A stretch of DNA of 53,826 bases from JAQVXR01 sp050945755 (GTDB lineage Bacteria > Bacillota > Dehalobacteriia > Dehalobacteriales > Dehalobacteriaceae). This document shows positions 16,710 through 25,403 of this stretch, piece after piece. Location: contig JBMNTN010000008.1 of NCBI GenBank assembly GCA_050945755.1, positions 1 to 53,826 on the forward strand, given 5' to 3'. The position numbers and the translations under genes were made by a program. The stretch's first letter is position 1, and the number at the start of each line of letters is the position of its first letter. The notes beneath the pieces were generated by a model. It worked only from the letters and a program-made list of their open reading frames with translations. It did no database searches and was not told the origin of the DNA.

Positions 16710-16745
16710 GTGCGGCAGCTTAACTACTGCTGCACTATTTTTTTT
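16710..16745 (+). terminator. Expression-platform terminator of the glycine riboswitch
   Basis: GTGCGGCAG (16710-16718) pairs with CTGCTGCAC (16727-16735) through one G-U pair, followed by TATTTTTTTT. It starts at the 3' edge of the second aptamer, so aptamer closure can compete with it. Confidence 0.88.
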
Positions 16746-16860
16746 AAAATTATATGTAAAGATAGGAAGGAAATATCCTTACTAATTCGAAAAATAACGG
16801 GAAGAACCATTGCAATTATTTTGCGATAGAAATATTATTTATTATAAAGGAGGGAAAAAT

Positions 16861-17955
16861 GTGAAAAAAACACCGCTTTATGACAAACATATCGAACTAA
16901 AAGGAAAAGTAATTGATTTTGGAGGTTGGGCATTACCGGTAGAATATAGTGGGATTTTAGCGGAACATGAGGCCGTGCGCACTGAAGCCGGGCTCTTTGA
17001 TGTCTCCCATATGGGTGAGGTCACTGTGAAAGGAAAGGATGCAGAAAAATACATTCAAAAATTGGTGACCAACGATATTTCTACCATGGCGGATGGACAG
17101 ATATATTATTCTCCCATGTGCTACCCTAACGGAGGTGTGGTCGATGATTTGCTGGTATACAGACTGGGCAAAGACGATTACCTCCTCGTAATTAATGCCG
17201 CCAACACAGATAAAGATTACCAGTGGTTCCTTGATCACCTGGAAGGAGAGGTGAAAATAGCTAACGTATCCGATCAATATGCCCAGCTTGCGCTGCAGGG
17301 ACCGAAAGCGGAAATGATTCTCCAAAAAATCACTGAGACAAACTTAAATGAAATTGGATTTTTCCACTTTAAAACTGGAGTTTGGTTTAAAGGATTTACT
17401 GCCCTCGTTTCCCGAACCGGGTATACGGGAGAGGACGGATTTGAAATTTACCTTGCCCCGGATGATGCTCCCATCCTTTGGGATCTGTTGTTAGAGGCGG
17501 GAAAAAGTGAAGGATTGATTCCTGCCGGGCTTGGAGCCAGAGACACTCTGCGTTTTGAAGCCGCACTTCCCTTATATGGACAGGAGATTTCTCAGGAGAT
17601 TACACCCCTGGAGGCGGGACTGGGTTTCTTTGTCAAGCTGGACAAAGAAGACTTTATTGGCAAGGACGCTTTACTTAAACAAAAAGAAGAGGGCATCCCC
17701 AGAAAACTGGTAGGTTTTGAAATGGTTGATCGGGGGATTCCAAGAAGTCATTATGATGTCCGGGCGGAGGGTAAAGCCATTGGATTTGTAACTACTGGAA
17801 GTTTTTCCCCGACACTGAAGAAGAATATCGGTTTAGCTTTGATCGATGCAAAATATGCTCAAATTGGGGAAATAATAGAGATTGTCATCCGGGGTAAGAA
17901 CCTCAAGGCCGCTATCATTAAGAAACCGTTTTATCAAAAAAAATATAAAAAATAA
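16861..17955 (+). CDS. gcvT: Glycine cleavage system T protein (aminomethyltransferase)
   Basis: The 364-residue enzyme passes the aminomethyl carbon from the H-protein lipoyl arm to tetrahydrofolate, releasing ammonia. It starts KKTPLYDKHIELKGKVIDFGGW and has the folate-binding DVSHMGEV, the LVTND segment and ARDTLRFEA. The start is GTG 16861 with AAGGAGGG 5 nt upstream; the frame is open further upstream but without support. It is the first gene behind the glycine riboswitch. Confidence 0.95.
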   Translation: MKKTPLYDKHIELKGKVIDFGGWALPVEYSGILAEHEAVRTEAGLFDVSHMGEVTVKGKDAEKYIQKLVTNDISTMADGQIYYSPMCYPNGGVVDDLLVYRLGKDDYLLVINAANTDKDYQWFLDHLEGEVKIANVSDQYAQLALQGPKAEMILQKITETNLNEIGFFHFKTGVWFKGFTALVSRTGYTGEDGFEIYLAPDDAPILWDLLLEAGKSEGLIPAGLGARDTLRFEAALPLYGQEISQEITPLEAGLGFFVKLDKEDFIGKDALLKQKEEGIPRKLVGFEMVDRGIPRSHYDVRAEGKAIGFVTTGSFSPTLKKNIGLALIDAKYAQIGEIIEIVIRGKNLKAAIIKKPFYQKKYKK

Positions 17956-17975
17956 AATATAGGAGGATATAAAAA

Positions 17976-18359
17976 ATGGAGATTGAAAAAGGGCTCAAAT
18001 ATACCGAAGACCATGAATGGGTAAGAGTAGAAGGTGATAAGGCATATATTGGAATCACCGACTATGCCCAAAGACATTTAGGAGACATTGTTTTTGTAGA
18101 ATTGCCTGAAGTGGGTGATGAATTTACTGCCGGTGATACCCTTGGTGTCGTAGAGTCGGTGAAAGCAGCGTCAGACGTCTATACCCAGCTTTCCGGACAG
18201 GTTGTGGAGATTAATGAGGAACTTCTGGATAACCCGGGAGTGATTAATAAAGAGCCTTATGAAAGCTGGTTTGCCTGTATTGAATATACTGATGGATCCG
18301 AACTGGATGCGTTAATGGATGCAGAAGCATATAAAAAGTTCTGTACTGAGGAGGACTAA
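17976..18359 (+). CDS. gcvH: Glycine cleavage system H protein
   Basis: The 127-residue lipoyl carrier protein has its lipoylation lysine at K63 in VVESVKAASDVY. It shuttles the aminomethyl group between P, T and L proteins. ATG 17976 has AGGAGG upstream. It is 20 bp after gcvT and 2 bp before gcvPA. Confidence 0.96.
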   Translation: MEIEKGLKYTEDHEWVRVEGDKAYIGITDYAQRHLGDIVFVELPEVGDEFTAGDTLGVVESVKAASDVYTQLSGQVVEINEELLDNPGVINKEPYESWFACIEYTDGSELDALMDAEAYKKFCTEED

Positions 18360-18361
18360 AA

Positions 18362-19702
18362 GTGTCTCAGTATATTTCTAATACCCGGACCCAGCAGGAG
18401 ACCATGTTGCAGGAAATGGGACTTCAATCTATGGAGGACCTTTTTGCTGATATCCCCAAGGAAGTGAGACTCAAAGGAAATCTTAATCTGCCGGACCCTT
18501 TATCTGAACCGGAACTGGTTAGTTATATGAGAAGACTGGCGGAAAAAAATGATAATGTTAATGAGTTTTCCTGCTTTCTCGGGGCAGGTGCTTATGACCA
18601 TTTTATTCCCAGTGCCATTGACCATCTCATTTCCCGGCAGGAATTTTATACTGCTTATACCCCTTACCAGCCGGAAATCAGCCAGGGTACACTACAGTCA
18701 ATTTTTGAATACCAGACAATGATTTGTGAGCTCACCGGAATGGATGTGGCTAATGCCTCCATGTATGACGGGGCAAGTGCTTTGGCGGAAGCGGCGCTGA
18801 TGGCATGTACAGCAGTTAAAAGAAATAAGGTGCTGGTTGCCCGAACAGTCCATCCTGAAAGCCGGGAGGTTATTAATACATATTGCAAGTTTAAAGGGAT
18901 CGAAGTAGTTGAGTTTGGGTTCCGTGACGGACAGGTCGATCTTGAGGATCTGGAGGCCCGGATGTCTTCAGATACAGCAGCGGTAATTGTCCAGAACCCC
19001 AACTTTTTTGGTATAATTGAGTTGTTAAAAGAAGCAGGGGAGATTGCTCATCGTAATAAAGCATTGTTAATTGCCTGTGTCGACCCTATTTCCCTTGCCT
19101 TATTAAAATCCCCGGGTGAAGCAGGGGCCGATATTGTCGTTGGTGAGGGACAAAGTTTAGGGAATCCTTTGAATTACGGGGGCCCGTACCTAGGTTTCTT
19201 TGCCACCGGGAAAAAACTTATGCGAAAAATGCCTGGGCGGATTGTCGGGGAGACTGTTGATAATTTAGGCAGGCGGGGATATGTCCTCACTCTGCAAACC
19301 AGAGAGCAACACATTCGCCGGGAAAAAGCCACATCAAATATCTGCTCCAACCAAGCTCTCTGTGCTCTTGCCGCAACCATTTATCTTACCCTTCTGGGCA
19401 AAGAGGGTTTAAAAGAAGCAGCTGAGCTATCACTGCAAAAGGCACATTATACATATGAGCGGTTGATTAAGACCGGGAAGTTTACTTCGGTTTTTAACGC
19501 ACCGTTTTTTAAAGAATTTGTGGTAAAGAGCCGGATACCTGTGGCTCAATTAAATAAAAAACTTTTTGAGTCAAAAATTATTGGCGGTTATGATTTGGCT
19601 AAATCTTATCCGGAAATCCCCGGTGGTTGGCTTATTGCCGTGACGGAAAAACGGACCAAAGAGGAGATTGATATCTTAGTAGGAAAGGCGGGGGAAATAT
19701 AA
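18362..19702 (+). CDS. gcvPA: Glycine dehydrogenase (decarboxylating) subunit 1
   Basis: The 446-residue subunit is the N-terminal half of the split P protein used by Firmicutes and archaea. Features include the early AGAYDHFIPSAIDHLISR and YTPYQPEISQGTLQSIFEYQ, and QTREQHIRREKATSNICSNQ near residue 315. It starts at GTG 18362 with GAGGAG upstream and is separated from gcvPB by 1 bp. It pairs with subunit 2 to decarboxylate glycine. Confidence 0.95.
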   Translation: MSQYISNTRTQQETMLQEMGLQSMEDLFADIPKEVRLKGNLNLPDPLSEPELVSYMRRLAEKNDNVNEFSCFLGAGAYDHFIPSAIDHLISRQEFYTAYTPYQPEISQGTLQSIFEYQTMICELTGMDVANASMYDGASALAEAALMACTAVKRNKVLVARTVHPESREVINTYCKFKGIEVVEFGFRDGQVDLEDLEARMSSDTAAVIVQNPNFFGIIELLKEAGEIAHRNKALLIACVDPISLALLKSPGEAGADIVVGEGQSLGNPLNYGGPYLGFFATGKKLMRKMPGRIVGETVDNLGRRGYVLTLQTREQHIRREKATSNICSNQALCALAATIYLTLLGKEGLKEAAELSLQKAHYTYERLIKTGKFTSVFNAPFFKEFVVKSRIPVAQLNKKLFESKIIGGYDLAKSYPEIPGGWLIAVTEKRTKEEIDILVGKAGEI

Positions 19703-19703
19703 G

Positions 19704-21161
19704 ATGAAGGATACTGCTTTGATTTTTGAGATAAGCAAACCGGGCCGTAAGGCTTATTCCCTCCCGGACTGTGATGTACCAAAACAGAATGTGGAAGATT
19801 TAATTCCGAGGGAATACTTACGAGATAATGCTCCCGCGCTTCCTGAAGTAAGTGAGGTTGATGCTGTACGTCATTTTACTCGGCTTTCCCAGTTGAACCA
19901 TGGTGTGGATTCAGGGTTTTATCCTTTGGGAAGCTGCACGATGAAATATAATCCAAAAGTAAATGAAGAATTGGCCCGGCTGGATGACTTCACCCAGATC
20001 CATCCCTACCAGGACGAAGCCACGGTGCAGGGTTCACTGGAATTGATGTATGCCATGGACAAAATGCTTTCTGAAATTACCGGAATGGAACGGGTCACTC
20101 TCCAACCGGCAGCAGGTGCCCATGGTGAAATGACTGGCCAGATGATTATCAAGGCTTACCATGAACACCGTGGTGAAACCCAGCGGACAAAAATGGTAGT
20201 CCCTGATGCTGCCCATGGTACCAACCCGGCTTCCGCCGTGATGGCAGGTTTTGACACGATTGAAGTAAAGTCGGATGCCCGGGGTGGTGTCGATATTGAA
20301 GCACTAAAGTCTGTAATGAGCAATGAAATTGCCGGTCTGATGCTAACCAATCCTAATACGTTAGGCCTATTTGACGAGAATATTAAAGAGATTGCAGAGA
20401 TAGTGCATCAAGCCGGAGGACTCCTCTATTATGACGGGGCTAATATGAATGCCATTTTAGGCATTACCAGGCCTGGAGACATGGGGTTTGATGTAGTCCA
20501 CCTGAACCTGCATAAAACCTTTAGTGCACCTCATGGAGGAGGGGGTCCGGGTTCCGGACCTGTCGGCGTAAAAAAAGAGCTGGTGCCTTTTTTGCCAAGA
20601 CCATTGGTAGAATTTAAAGAGGGCAGTTATTACCTTGATTATGAGCGACCCCTTTCCATCGGTAAAGTTAAATCTTTCTATGGGAATTTTAATGTAGTGG
20701 TCAAAGCCTATGCCTATATTTTAAGTATGGGAGGAGACGGCCTGCGTCAAGCATCTGAAGGAGCCGTTTTAAATGCCAACTATATTGCCCATAAATTAAA
20801 AGACTTGTACCGACTGCCTTTTGACCGGGTTTGCAAACATGAGTGTGTTTTCTCCTGTCAAAATCAGAAAGACAAGGGAGTATCCACACTTGATATTGCC
20901 AAACGGCTTCTTGATTTTGGTTTTCATCCGCCCACAATTTATTTTCCGTTAATTGTTCATGAAGCTTTAATGGTCGAGCCGACCGAGTCGGAAAGCAAAG
21001 AGACTTTGGATGAGTTTATCGCTACACTGAGGCAGATCGCCCAAGAGGTTGATAGTGATCCCCAGCAAGTTTTAGAGGCTCCCCATAACACTCCGGTCGG
21101 TAGACTGGATGAAACTCTAGCGGCAAGAAAACCGGTTTTGCGCTGGGAGCCCAAAGGATAA
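19704..21161 (+). CDS. gcvPB: Glycine dehydrogenase (decarboxylating) subunit 2
   Basis: The 485-residue PLP-bearing half of the P protein has its PLP lysine at K271 in LNLHKTFSAPHGGGGPG. GSCTMKYNPKVNEELARLD and the AAGAHGE segment are also typical. Ribosome binding site GGGGG and 1-bp spacing from gcvPA indicate tight coupling. An inverted repeat lies 20 bp after its stop, before lpd. Confidence 0.96.
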   Translation: MKDTALIFEISKPGRKAYSLPDCDVPKQNVEDLIPREYLRDNAPALPEVSEVDAVRHFTRLSQLNHGVDSGFYPLGSCTMKYNPKVNEELARLDDFTQIHPYQDEATVQGSLELMYAMDKMLSEITGMERVTLQPAAGAHGEMTGQMIIKAYHEHRGETQRTKMVVPDAAHGTNPASAVMAGFDTIEVKSDARGGVDIEALKSVMSNEIAGLMLTNPNTLGLFDENIKEIAEIVHQAGGLLYYDGANMNAILGITRPGDMGFDVVHLNLHKTFSAPHGGGGPGSGPVGVKKELVPFLPRPLVEFKEGSYYLDYERPLSIGKVKSFYGNFNVVVKAYAYILSMGGDGLRQASEGAVLNANYIAHKLKDLYRLPFDRVCKHECVFSCQNQKDKGVSTLDIAKRLLDFGFHPPTIYFPLIVHEALMVEPTESESKETLDEFIATLRQIAQEVDSDPQQVLEAPHNTPVGRLDETLAARKPVLRWEPKG

Positions 21162-21180
21162 TCTTAAAATGGAAAGTAAA

Positions 21181-21210
21181 AATTGGGAAGTCCTCAGGGG
21201 CTTCCCAATT
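21181..21210 (+). repeat. Perfect 10-bp inverted repeat between gcvPB and lpd
   Basis: AATTGGGAAG (21181-21190) and CTTCCCAATT (21201-21210) flank TCCTCAGGGG. There is no U-tract, so it is probably an mRNA stability or processing hairpin rather than a terminator. It ends about 36 nt before the lpd start. Confidence 0.7.
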
Positions 21211-21246
21211 GGGTTAAGTATCTGCATAAAGTTTGGAGATGAGACA

Positions 21247-22659
21247 TTGGAAAAGGATTTAATTGTCATCGGCGGAGGGCCCGGGGGTTATGTTGCCGCC
21301 ATTAGGGCCGCCCAACTAGGCGCCAAAGTAGTTTTAATTGAAGAAGAAAAACTGGGGGGGACGTGCCTGAACAGGGGCTGCATCCCCACCAAAGCATTAT
21401 TTAAGAATGCCCAGGTGATAAATACCATAAAAAGTGTTGACGAGTTTGGAATCAATACAGGCGATTTTTCCTTTGATATGAAACGGGCCCAGGAAAGAAA
21501 AAAGGATATCGTTGGGCAACTGAGAGGAGGAATTTGCCAACTCTTAAAGGCCAATGGTGTGGAATATATGCAAGGAAGAGGGCGGCTGATTGATGGTTGC
21601 TCGGTTGAGGTAGTTTCAACTGTAGGCGACAAAGAAACATTGGATGCCAAGAATATCCTAATTGCCACCGGATCTCTTCCTTCTATGCTGCCCATACCAG
21701 GGATGGAATTGCCCGGGGTGATGACCAGCAATGAAGTATTGGAATTGGACCGGGTACCGAAAAGCATGGTAATCATCGGGGGTGGAGTAGTTGGCATTGA
21801 GTTTGCCGGGATCTTCCATTCTTTTGGTACAAAAGTTACGGTGCTGGAGTATCTCCCTCGCATCCTTCCGATGATGGATGAGGAAATCGTGAAAAGGTTC
21901 ACCATGCTTTTCAAGAGAAGAGGGATCAAAATTGAAACCGGTATTGAGGTAAAAGAAGTGTGTCGGGGAGAGGAAGGATTGGTGGTAAAGGCTCTCGGGA
22001 AAAAAGGTGAGGCCGAGTATTGGGGAGAAACGGTCCTGGTCTCAGCCGGAAGGTCCATTAATATTGATGGGTTGAACCTGGATGAAGCAGGGGTGAAGTA
22101 TAATCGGAAAGGAATTCTTGTCGATGATAAATATCGCACATCTCTGCCGAGTGTTTATGCCATTGGAGATGTAATCGGCGGGCAAATGCTTGCCCATGTA
22201 GCATCAGAAGAAGGGATAGCTGCAGTGGAAAATATGTTGGGCAATAATGGCAGCATTAATGGCAGCATTAATCATGATGCGGTTCCCAGCTGTGTCTTTT
22301 CCTTCCCGGAAATTGCCGCCGTGGGATTGACGGAGCAGGAGGCCAAGAAAAAAAACATCCCTTATCTTGTTAGCAAGTTTCCCTTTGGTGCCAACGGTAA
22401 GGCGCTGACCATGGGCGAGAGTGATGGACTGGTAAAAGTGCTTGCTCAAGATACAGGGAAAATCATCGGAGTTCATATTCTCGGACCTCATGCCAGTGAT
22501 CTGATTCATGAAGCAGCCCTTGCGGTGGAAAACGGTTTAACTGCTAATGATATTGGGAAAACGGTCCACGCTCACCCTACTCTGGGGGAAGCTTTCTTGG
22601 AAGCGGCATTAGGGATAAAGAATAAGGCCATTCATTTGGCACCCCCAAAAGTAAAATAA
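21247..22659 (+). CDS. lpdA: Dihydrolipoamide dehydrogenase (glycine cleavage L protein)
   Basis: The 470-residue FAD/NAD flavoenzyme reoxidises the H-protein lipoyl group. It has the FAD motif IGGGPGGYVAAIRAAQLG, redox disulfide GGTCLNRGCIPTK, NAD motif IIGGGVVGIEFAG, AIGDVIGGQMLAHVASEEG, and the C-terminal catalytic HAHPTLGEAFLEA. I chose TTG 21247 with GGAG upstream, which gives the family length; the longer frame to 21169 would pass through the hairpin. A short tandem duplication inside the gene (AATGGCAGCATT twice, about 22247-22270) gives NGSINGSIN, a probable surface-loop expansion. Confidence 0.94.
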   Translation: MEKDLIVIGGGPGGYVAAIRAAQLGAKVVLIEEEKLGGTCLNRGCIPTKALFKNAQVINTIKSVDEFGINTGDFSFDMKRAQERKKDIVGQLRGGICQLLKANGVEYMQGRGRLIDGCSVEVVSTVGDKETLDAKNILIATGSLPSMLPIPGMELPGVMTSNEVLELDRVPKSMVIIGGGVVGIEFAGIFHSFGTKVTVLEYLPRILPMMDEEIVKRFTMLFKRRGIKIETGIEVKEVCRGEEGLVVKALGKKGEAEYWGETVLVSAGRSINIDGLNLDEAGVKYNRKGILVDDKYRTSLPSVYAIGDVIGGQMLAHVASEEGIAAVENMLGNNGSINGSINHDAVPSCVFSFPEIAAVGLTEQEAKKKNIPYLVSKFPFGANGKALTMGESDGLVKVLAQDTGKIIGVHILGPHASDLIHEAALAVENGLTANDIGKTVHAHPTLGEAFLEAALGIKNKAIHLAPPKVK

Positions 22660-22708
22660 TGAATTGGATAATATGAGAAAATTTATGGTTAATGGGGGAG
22701 GAAAAAAT

Positions 22709-23713
22709 ATGCGGGTTGCAGAGTTAAGGACAAAAATTGTCCGTTCAGATTCTTGTGATCCCTGGTTTAATTTGGCGTTAGAAGAATATTTAATGCAAAA
22801 TGTTTTAGATCATGAAGTAATCCTCTACCTATGGCAGAATGACCGGACAGTTGTTATCGGCAGAAACCAAAATGCCTGGAAGGAATGTGCCTGGGAACAA
22901 TTAGAAAAGAATGGGGGCAAGCTTGCTCGGAGACTCTCCGGCGGAGGGGCTGTCTATCATGACCTGGGAAATTTGAATTTCACTTTTTTAATGAGAAAAA
23001 GGCATTATGACCTGAAAAAGCAGCTGACGGTGATTTTAGATTCTCTGAAAAAATTTGATATTGATGCCCAAATTTCCGGAAGAAATGATCTCTTGATCGG
23101 GGATAGGAAATTTTCCGGTCATGCCTTTTGTTTTAGGGGACAAGCAGCTTATCATCACGGGACAATTTTAATTAACAGCGATGTGGATAAAATGGCCGAC
23201 TATCTTCGGCCATCGAAAAGCAAAATAGCCTCAAAGGGTGTTGATTCAGTGAGGTCTCGGGTGGTTAATCTGGTTGAATTGAACCCCTCTCTCAGCATTC
23301 CTGCCGTAATGGACAGTTTGGCAGAGTCATTTGGCATCGTTTATGGAAGACCCCGGGAACATCTAACCTTTGATGAAAATAAAATTGACCTTTCATCTGC
23401 CTATCAAAAGTATTCCTCTTGGGAATGGAGGTTTGGGGAAAGTCCTCAATTTGATATCTCCTTTTCAGAACGTTTCAGCTGGGGAGAAATTGAAATTGGC
23501 CTGCGACTGAAAAAAGGCCGGGTTGAATCCTGCACGGTGTTTTCCGACGCTATGGATGAAAAGCTGATCAGAAGGATTCCCCCGGTTTTGCAGGGTGTCC
23601 CATTTAGCCCAGAGAGCATCAGCCAAGCCATTCAGACACTGCATTCACATCATAAAGAGGGAAATGAAATCATTGATGACATTTTCCAATGGATAAAAGG
23701 GGCGGTTCTCTGA
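22709..23713 (+). CDS. lplA: Lipoate-protein ligase A
   Basis: The 334-residue enzyme adenylates lipoate and attaches it to the H protein. Family features are ARRLSGGGAVYHDLGNLNF, the substrate segment GRNDLLIGDRKFSGHA and HHGTILINSDV, followed by a C-terminal accessory domain. ATG 22709 has GGGGGAGG upstream; the frame opens at 22664 but without a site. As last gene of the gcv unit it matures the lipoyl arm of GcvH, implying scavenging of lipoate. Confidence 0.93.
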   Translation: MRVAELRTKIVRSDSCDPWFNLALEEYLMQNVLDHEVILYLWQNDRTVVIGRNQNAWKECAWEQLEKNGGKLARRLSGGGAVYHDLGNLNFTFLMRKRHYDLKKQLTVILDSLKKFDIDAQISGRNDLLIGDRKFSGHAFCFRGQAAYHHGTILINSDVDKMADYLRPSKSKIASKGVDSVRSRVVNLVELNPSLSIPAVMDSLAESFGIVYGRPREHLTFDENKIDLSSAYQKYSSWEWRFGESPQFDISFSERFSWGEIEIGLRLKKGRVESCTVFSDAMDEKLIRRIPPVLQGVPFSPESISQAIQTLHSHHKEGNEIIDDIFQWIKGAVL

Positions 23714-23757
23714 CTTCCCCCGGCTAAATTTGAACAGGCGAAAGGAAGGTAAGCAAA

Positions 23758-24963
23758 ATGAAAAATATAATAAAAACCGGAGTTCTTGTCGCACTGATAT
23801 TTCTGATCATATCATGTCCGGTTCTGGCAAAAGAAAATGATATTCAAGTAAAGGTCAATCGGTTTGGCGAGTGGGGTGAAATTTTACAAGATAATATCGA
23901 ATTTGGGAACAAGGATAAACCTCGGGTTGAGCAGGGAAGAGTCTTGATCCCGCTAAGAAAAATATCTGAGTACTTTGGCTATACCGTAAATTATAATGAA
24001 AAAACAAAGAAAATTGATTTGGCAGACAGCTATGGAAAGAAGATGGAAATTACTGTATCAGCAAAAAAGGCGCTGGTTAATAATAAGACGATAGAGTTGG
24101 ATGTACCTACAAAAATTATCAACCAGGTAACCTTTGTTCCGCTGCGCTTTATCAGTGAAAATTTTGACCAGGCCGTGCAGTGGGACCCGGCCACACGCAC
24201 TGTGATTATAGATAATTTTACACTTTCTACGCCTGAGTATCTTTTCAATCAAAAAACTTTGGAATTAAGTAAGCGGGATGAATCGGCCCAAGGAAAGCAT
24301 ACGGTGCTGGGGAAGATCGACATGGCTGTAGATTGGGTCTATATGAATGTAACAAAGACCAAAAACGGCAATGATATCATTGTCATCAATAATAATTTTG
24401 GTGCGCCCCATTTATACTACGATATTTTCACAATCTATGTTTCGGAAAACCAAATTATCGATCAAAGTGAAGTAGGAACTTTATTTCCCGGGAAAGCAGT
24501 GATCAGCCCGGATGGGGAAAAGGTTGTGATTGGCGATGGGAAAACAGCCCGGGTTTATGATGACAAGACGAAAAAGCTGCTTACTGAATATGATCTCCTT
24601 GCTCTTTTTGCCGCAGAAAAAGATCCAAACCCAATTAGCCATTGGGAAACGGCTTATGCGATTTTAGGTTTTGGAGATAACTATATATTGGTAAGAGATA
24701 CATTTAAAATGTTGACCAAAATAGTCTACTTAGATACCAAAGAAATTGTCAATATCTATGAAATACTTCTCTCAAGAGAAGAGCAGGAAGAGGCGTTAAA
24801 AGATGCCGGCCCCTTTGGGAGTGGAGATCGGTTAACATTTGTTAAAGAAAATGATGGCAAGTTAATTTTTGATAAATCCTATTATGAAATGCCGTATGTC
24901 AAGACAAAGAAAGTTGAATATGTGATAGGTTCAACTACGCAAAGCAAAAGTCCAGCTAACTAA
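23758..24963 (+). CDS. Secreted stalk-domain (copper amine oxidase N-like) protein
   Basis: The 401-residue exported protein has a signal peptide at residues 1-24 (cleavage near VLAKEN). A stalk domain of the copper-amine-oxidase-N type follows at about 60-160, with RVLIPLRKISEYFGYTVNY and QVTFVPLRFISENFDQAVQWD. The remainder looks like a beta-rich, propeller-like region of unknown role. Such domains bind cell wall or surface layers in Clostridia. It is transcribed alone with GGAAGG upstream. Confidence 0.82.
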   Translation: MKNIIKTGVLVALIFLIISCPVLAKENDIQVKVNRFGEWGEILQDNIEFGNKDKPRVEQGRVLIPLRKISEYFGYTVNYNEKTKKIDLADSYGKKMEITVSAKKALVNNKTIELDVPTKIINQVTFVPLRFISENFDQAVQWDPATRTVIIDNFTLSTPEYLFNQKTLELSKRDESAQGKHTVLGKIDMAVDWVYMNVTKTKNGNDIIVINNNFGAPHLYYDIFTIYVSENQIIDQSEVGTLFPGKAVISPDGEKVVIGDGKTARVYDDKTKKLLTEYDLLALFAAEKDPNPISHWETAYAILGFGDNYILVRDTFKMLTKIVYLDTKEIVNIYEILLSREEQEEALKDAGPFGSGDRLTFVKENDGKLIFDKSYYEMPYVKTKKVEYVIGSTTQSKSPAN

Positions 24964-25063
24964 AGTCAAGTAGTTTTTAATTAGTGAGAAGCAAAGGGAT
25001 GGTTCTGCTTGCTTCCTCCAATGAGGTGCGCAAAATTTTAAACAAAAAGTCAATAAATAGGTC

Positions 25064-25093
25064 TTGTTTAGATCTGTGTCTCATATATATAAT
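25064..25093 (+). promoter_or_regulatory. Probable promoter of the ABC-importer leader
   Basis: TTGTTT (25064-25069) and a consensus TATAAT (25088-25093) are 18 nt apart. The inferred start is near 25100, giving a leader of roughly 300 nt before the first ORF. A separate hairpin, GAAGCAA/TTGCTTC (24988-25015), lies after the preceding gene. Confidence 0.55.
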
Positions 25094-25099
25094 ACTAAT

Positions 25100-25322
25100 A
25101 AGTTGATGAAAAGTTGATGCCATGAAGGCATCTGTCATCGAGTCCATTGGAAAAAGGATAGTTATAATATCGAACCATGAAGGTTCGTTTCTTGAAGAAC
25201 AAAGTTTTAGCGTAGTTTTTATTTTGTCCGGAAGCGGGTAAATAATTATTAATAAACTAATTAATATTAACCATGGAGGTTAATGACTGGAATGGATCCC
25301 AGTATTCCTCCATGGTTTTTTT
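25100..25322 (+). ncRNA. Structured leader RNA, candidate orphan riboswitch
   Basis: A 440-bp gene-free stretch precedes the ABC-importer operon. After a promoter it holds a compound helix: TTGATGA (25104-25110) can pair with TCATCGA, enclosing GATGCC-ATGAA-GGCATC (25116-25132). A second hairpin, CGAACC-ATGAA-GGTTCG (25171-25187), has the identical five-base loop and closing CC/GG pairs. The leader ends in a strong terminator hairpin. This is the layout of a transcription-attenuating riboswitch. I see no B12 box, lysine, fluoride, c-di-GMP, THF or glycine core. The ligand is unknown; a metal or metal complex is a guess from the operon. Confidence 0.55.
25269..25322 (+). terminator. Attenuator-like terminator before the importer operon
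   Basis: AACCATGGAGG (25269-25279) pairs perfectly with CCTCCATGGTT (25307-25317), followed by T6. An inner stem ACTGG/CCAGT closes the apex. It lies about 80 bp before the permease start codon, so it must be read through or prevented from forming for the operon to be expressed. Confidence 0.85.
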
Positions 25323-25403
25323 CGTTTTCAGTTTCCGGTTCCCTTGGGATAACCTGTAAAAAATAATCTATGATTAGTAAAAGTATTAAATAAGAGGAAC
25401 GTA

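Noticed and set aside
25021..25040. AGGTGCGC in the importer leader as part of a lysine riboswitch
   Set aside because: The other conserved lysine-aptamer blocks are absent and the stretch lies upstream of the inferred promoter.
25100..25322. Cobalamin riboswitch, expected for a Btu-like operon
   Set aside because: No B12 box (GCCACTG) or cobalamin core is present.
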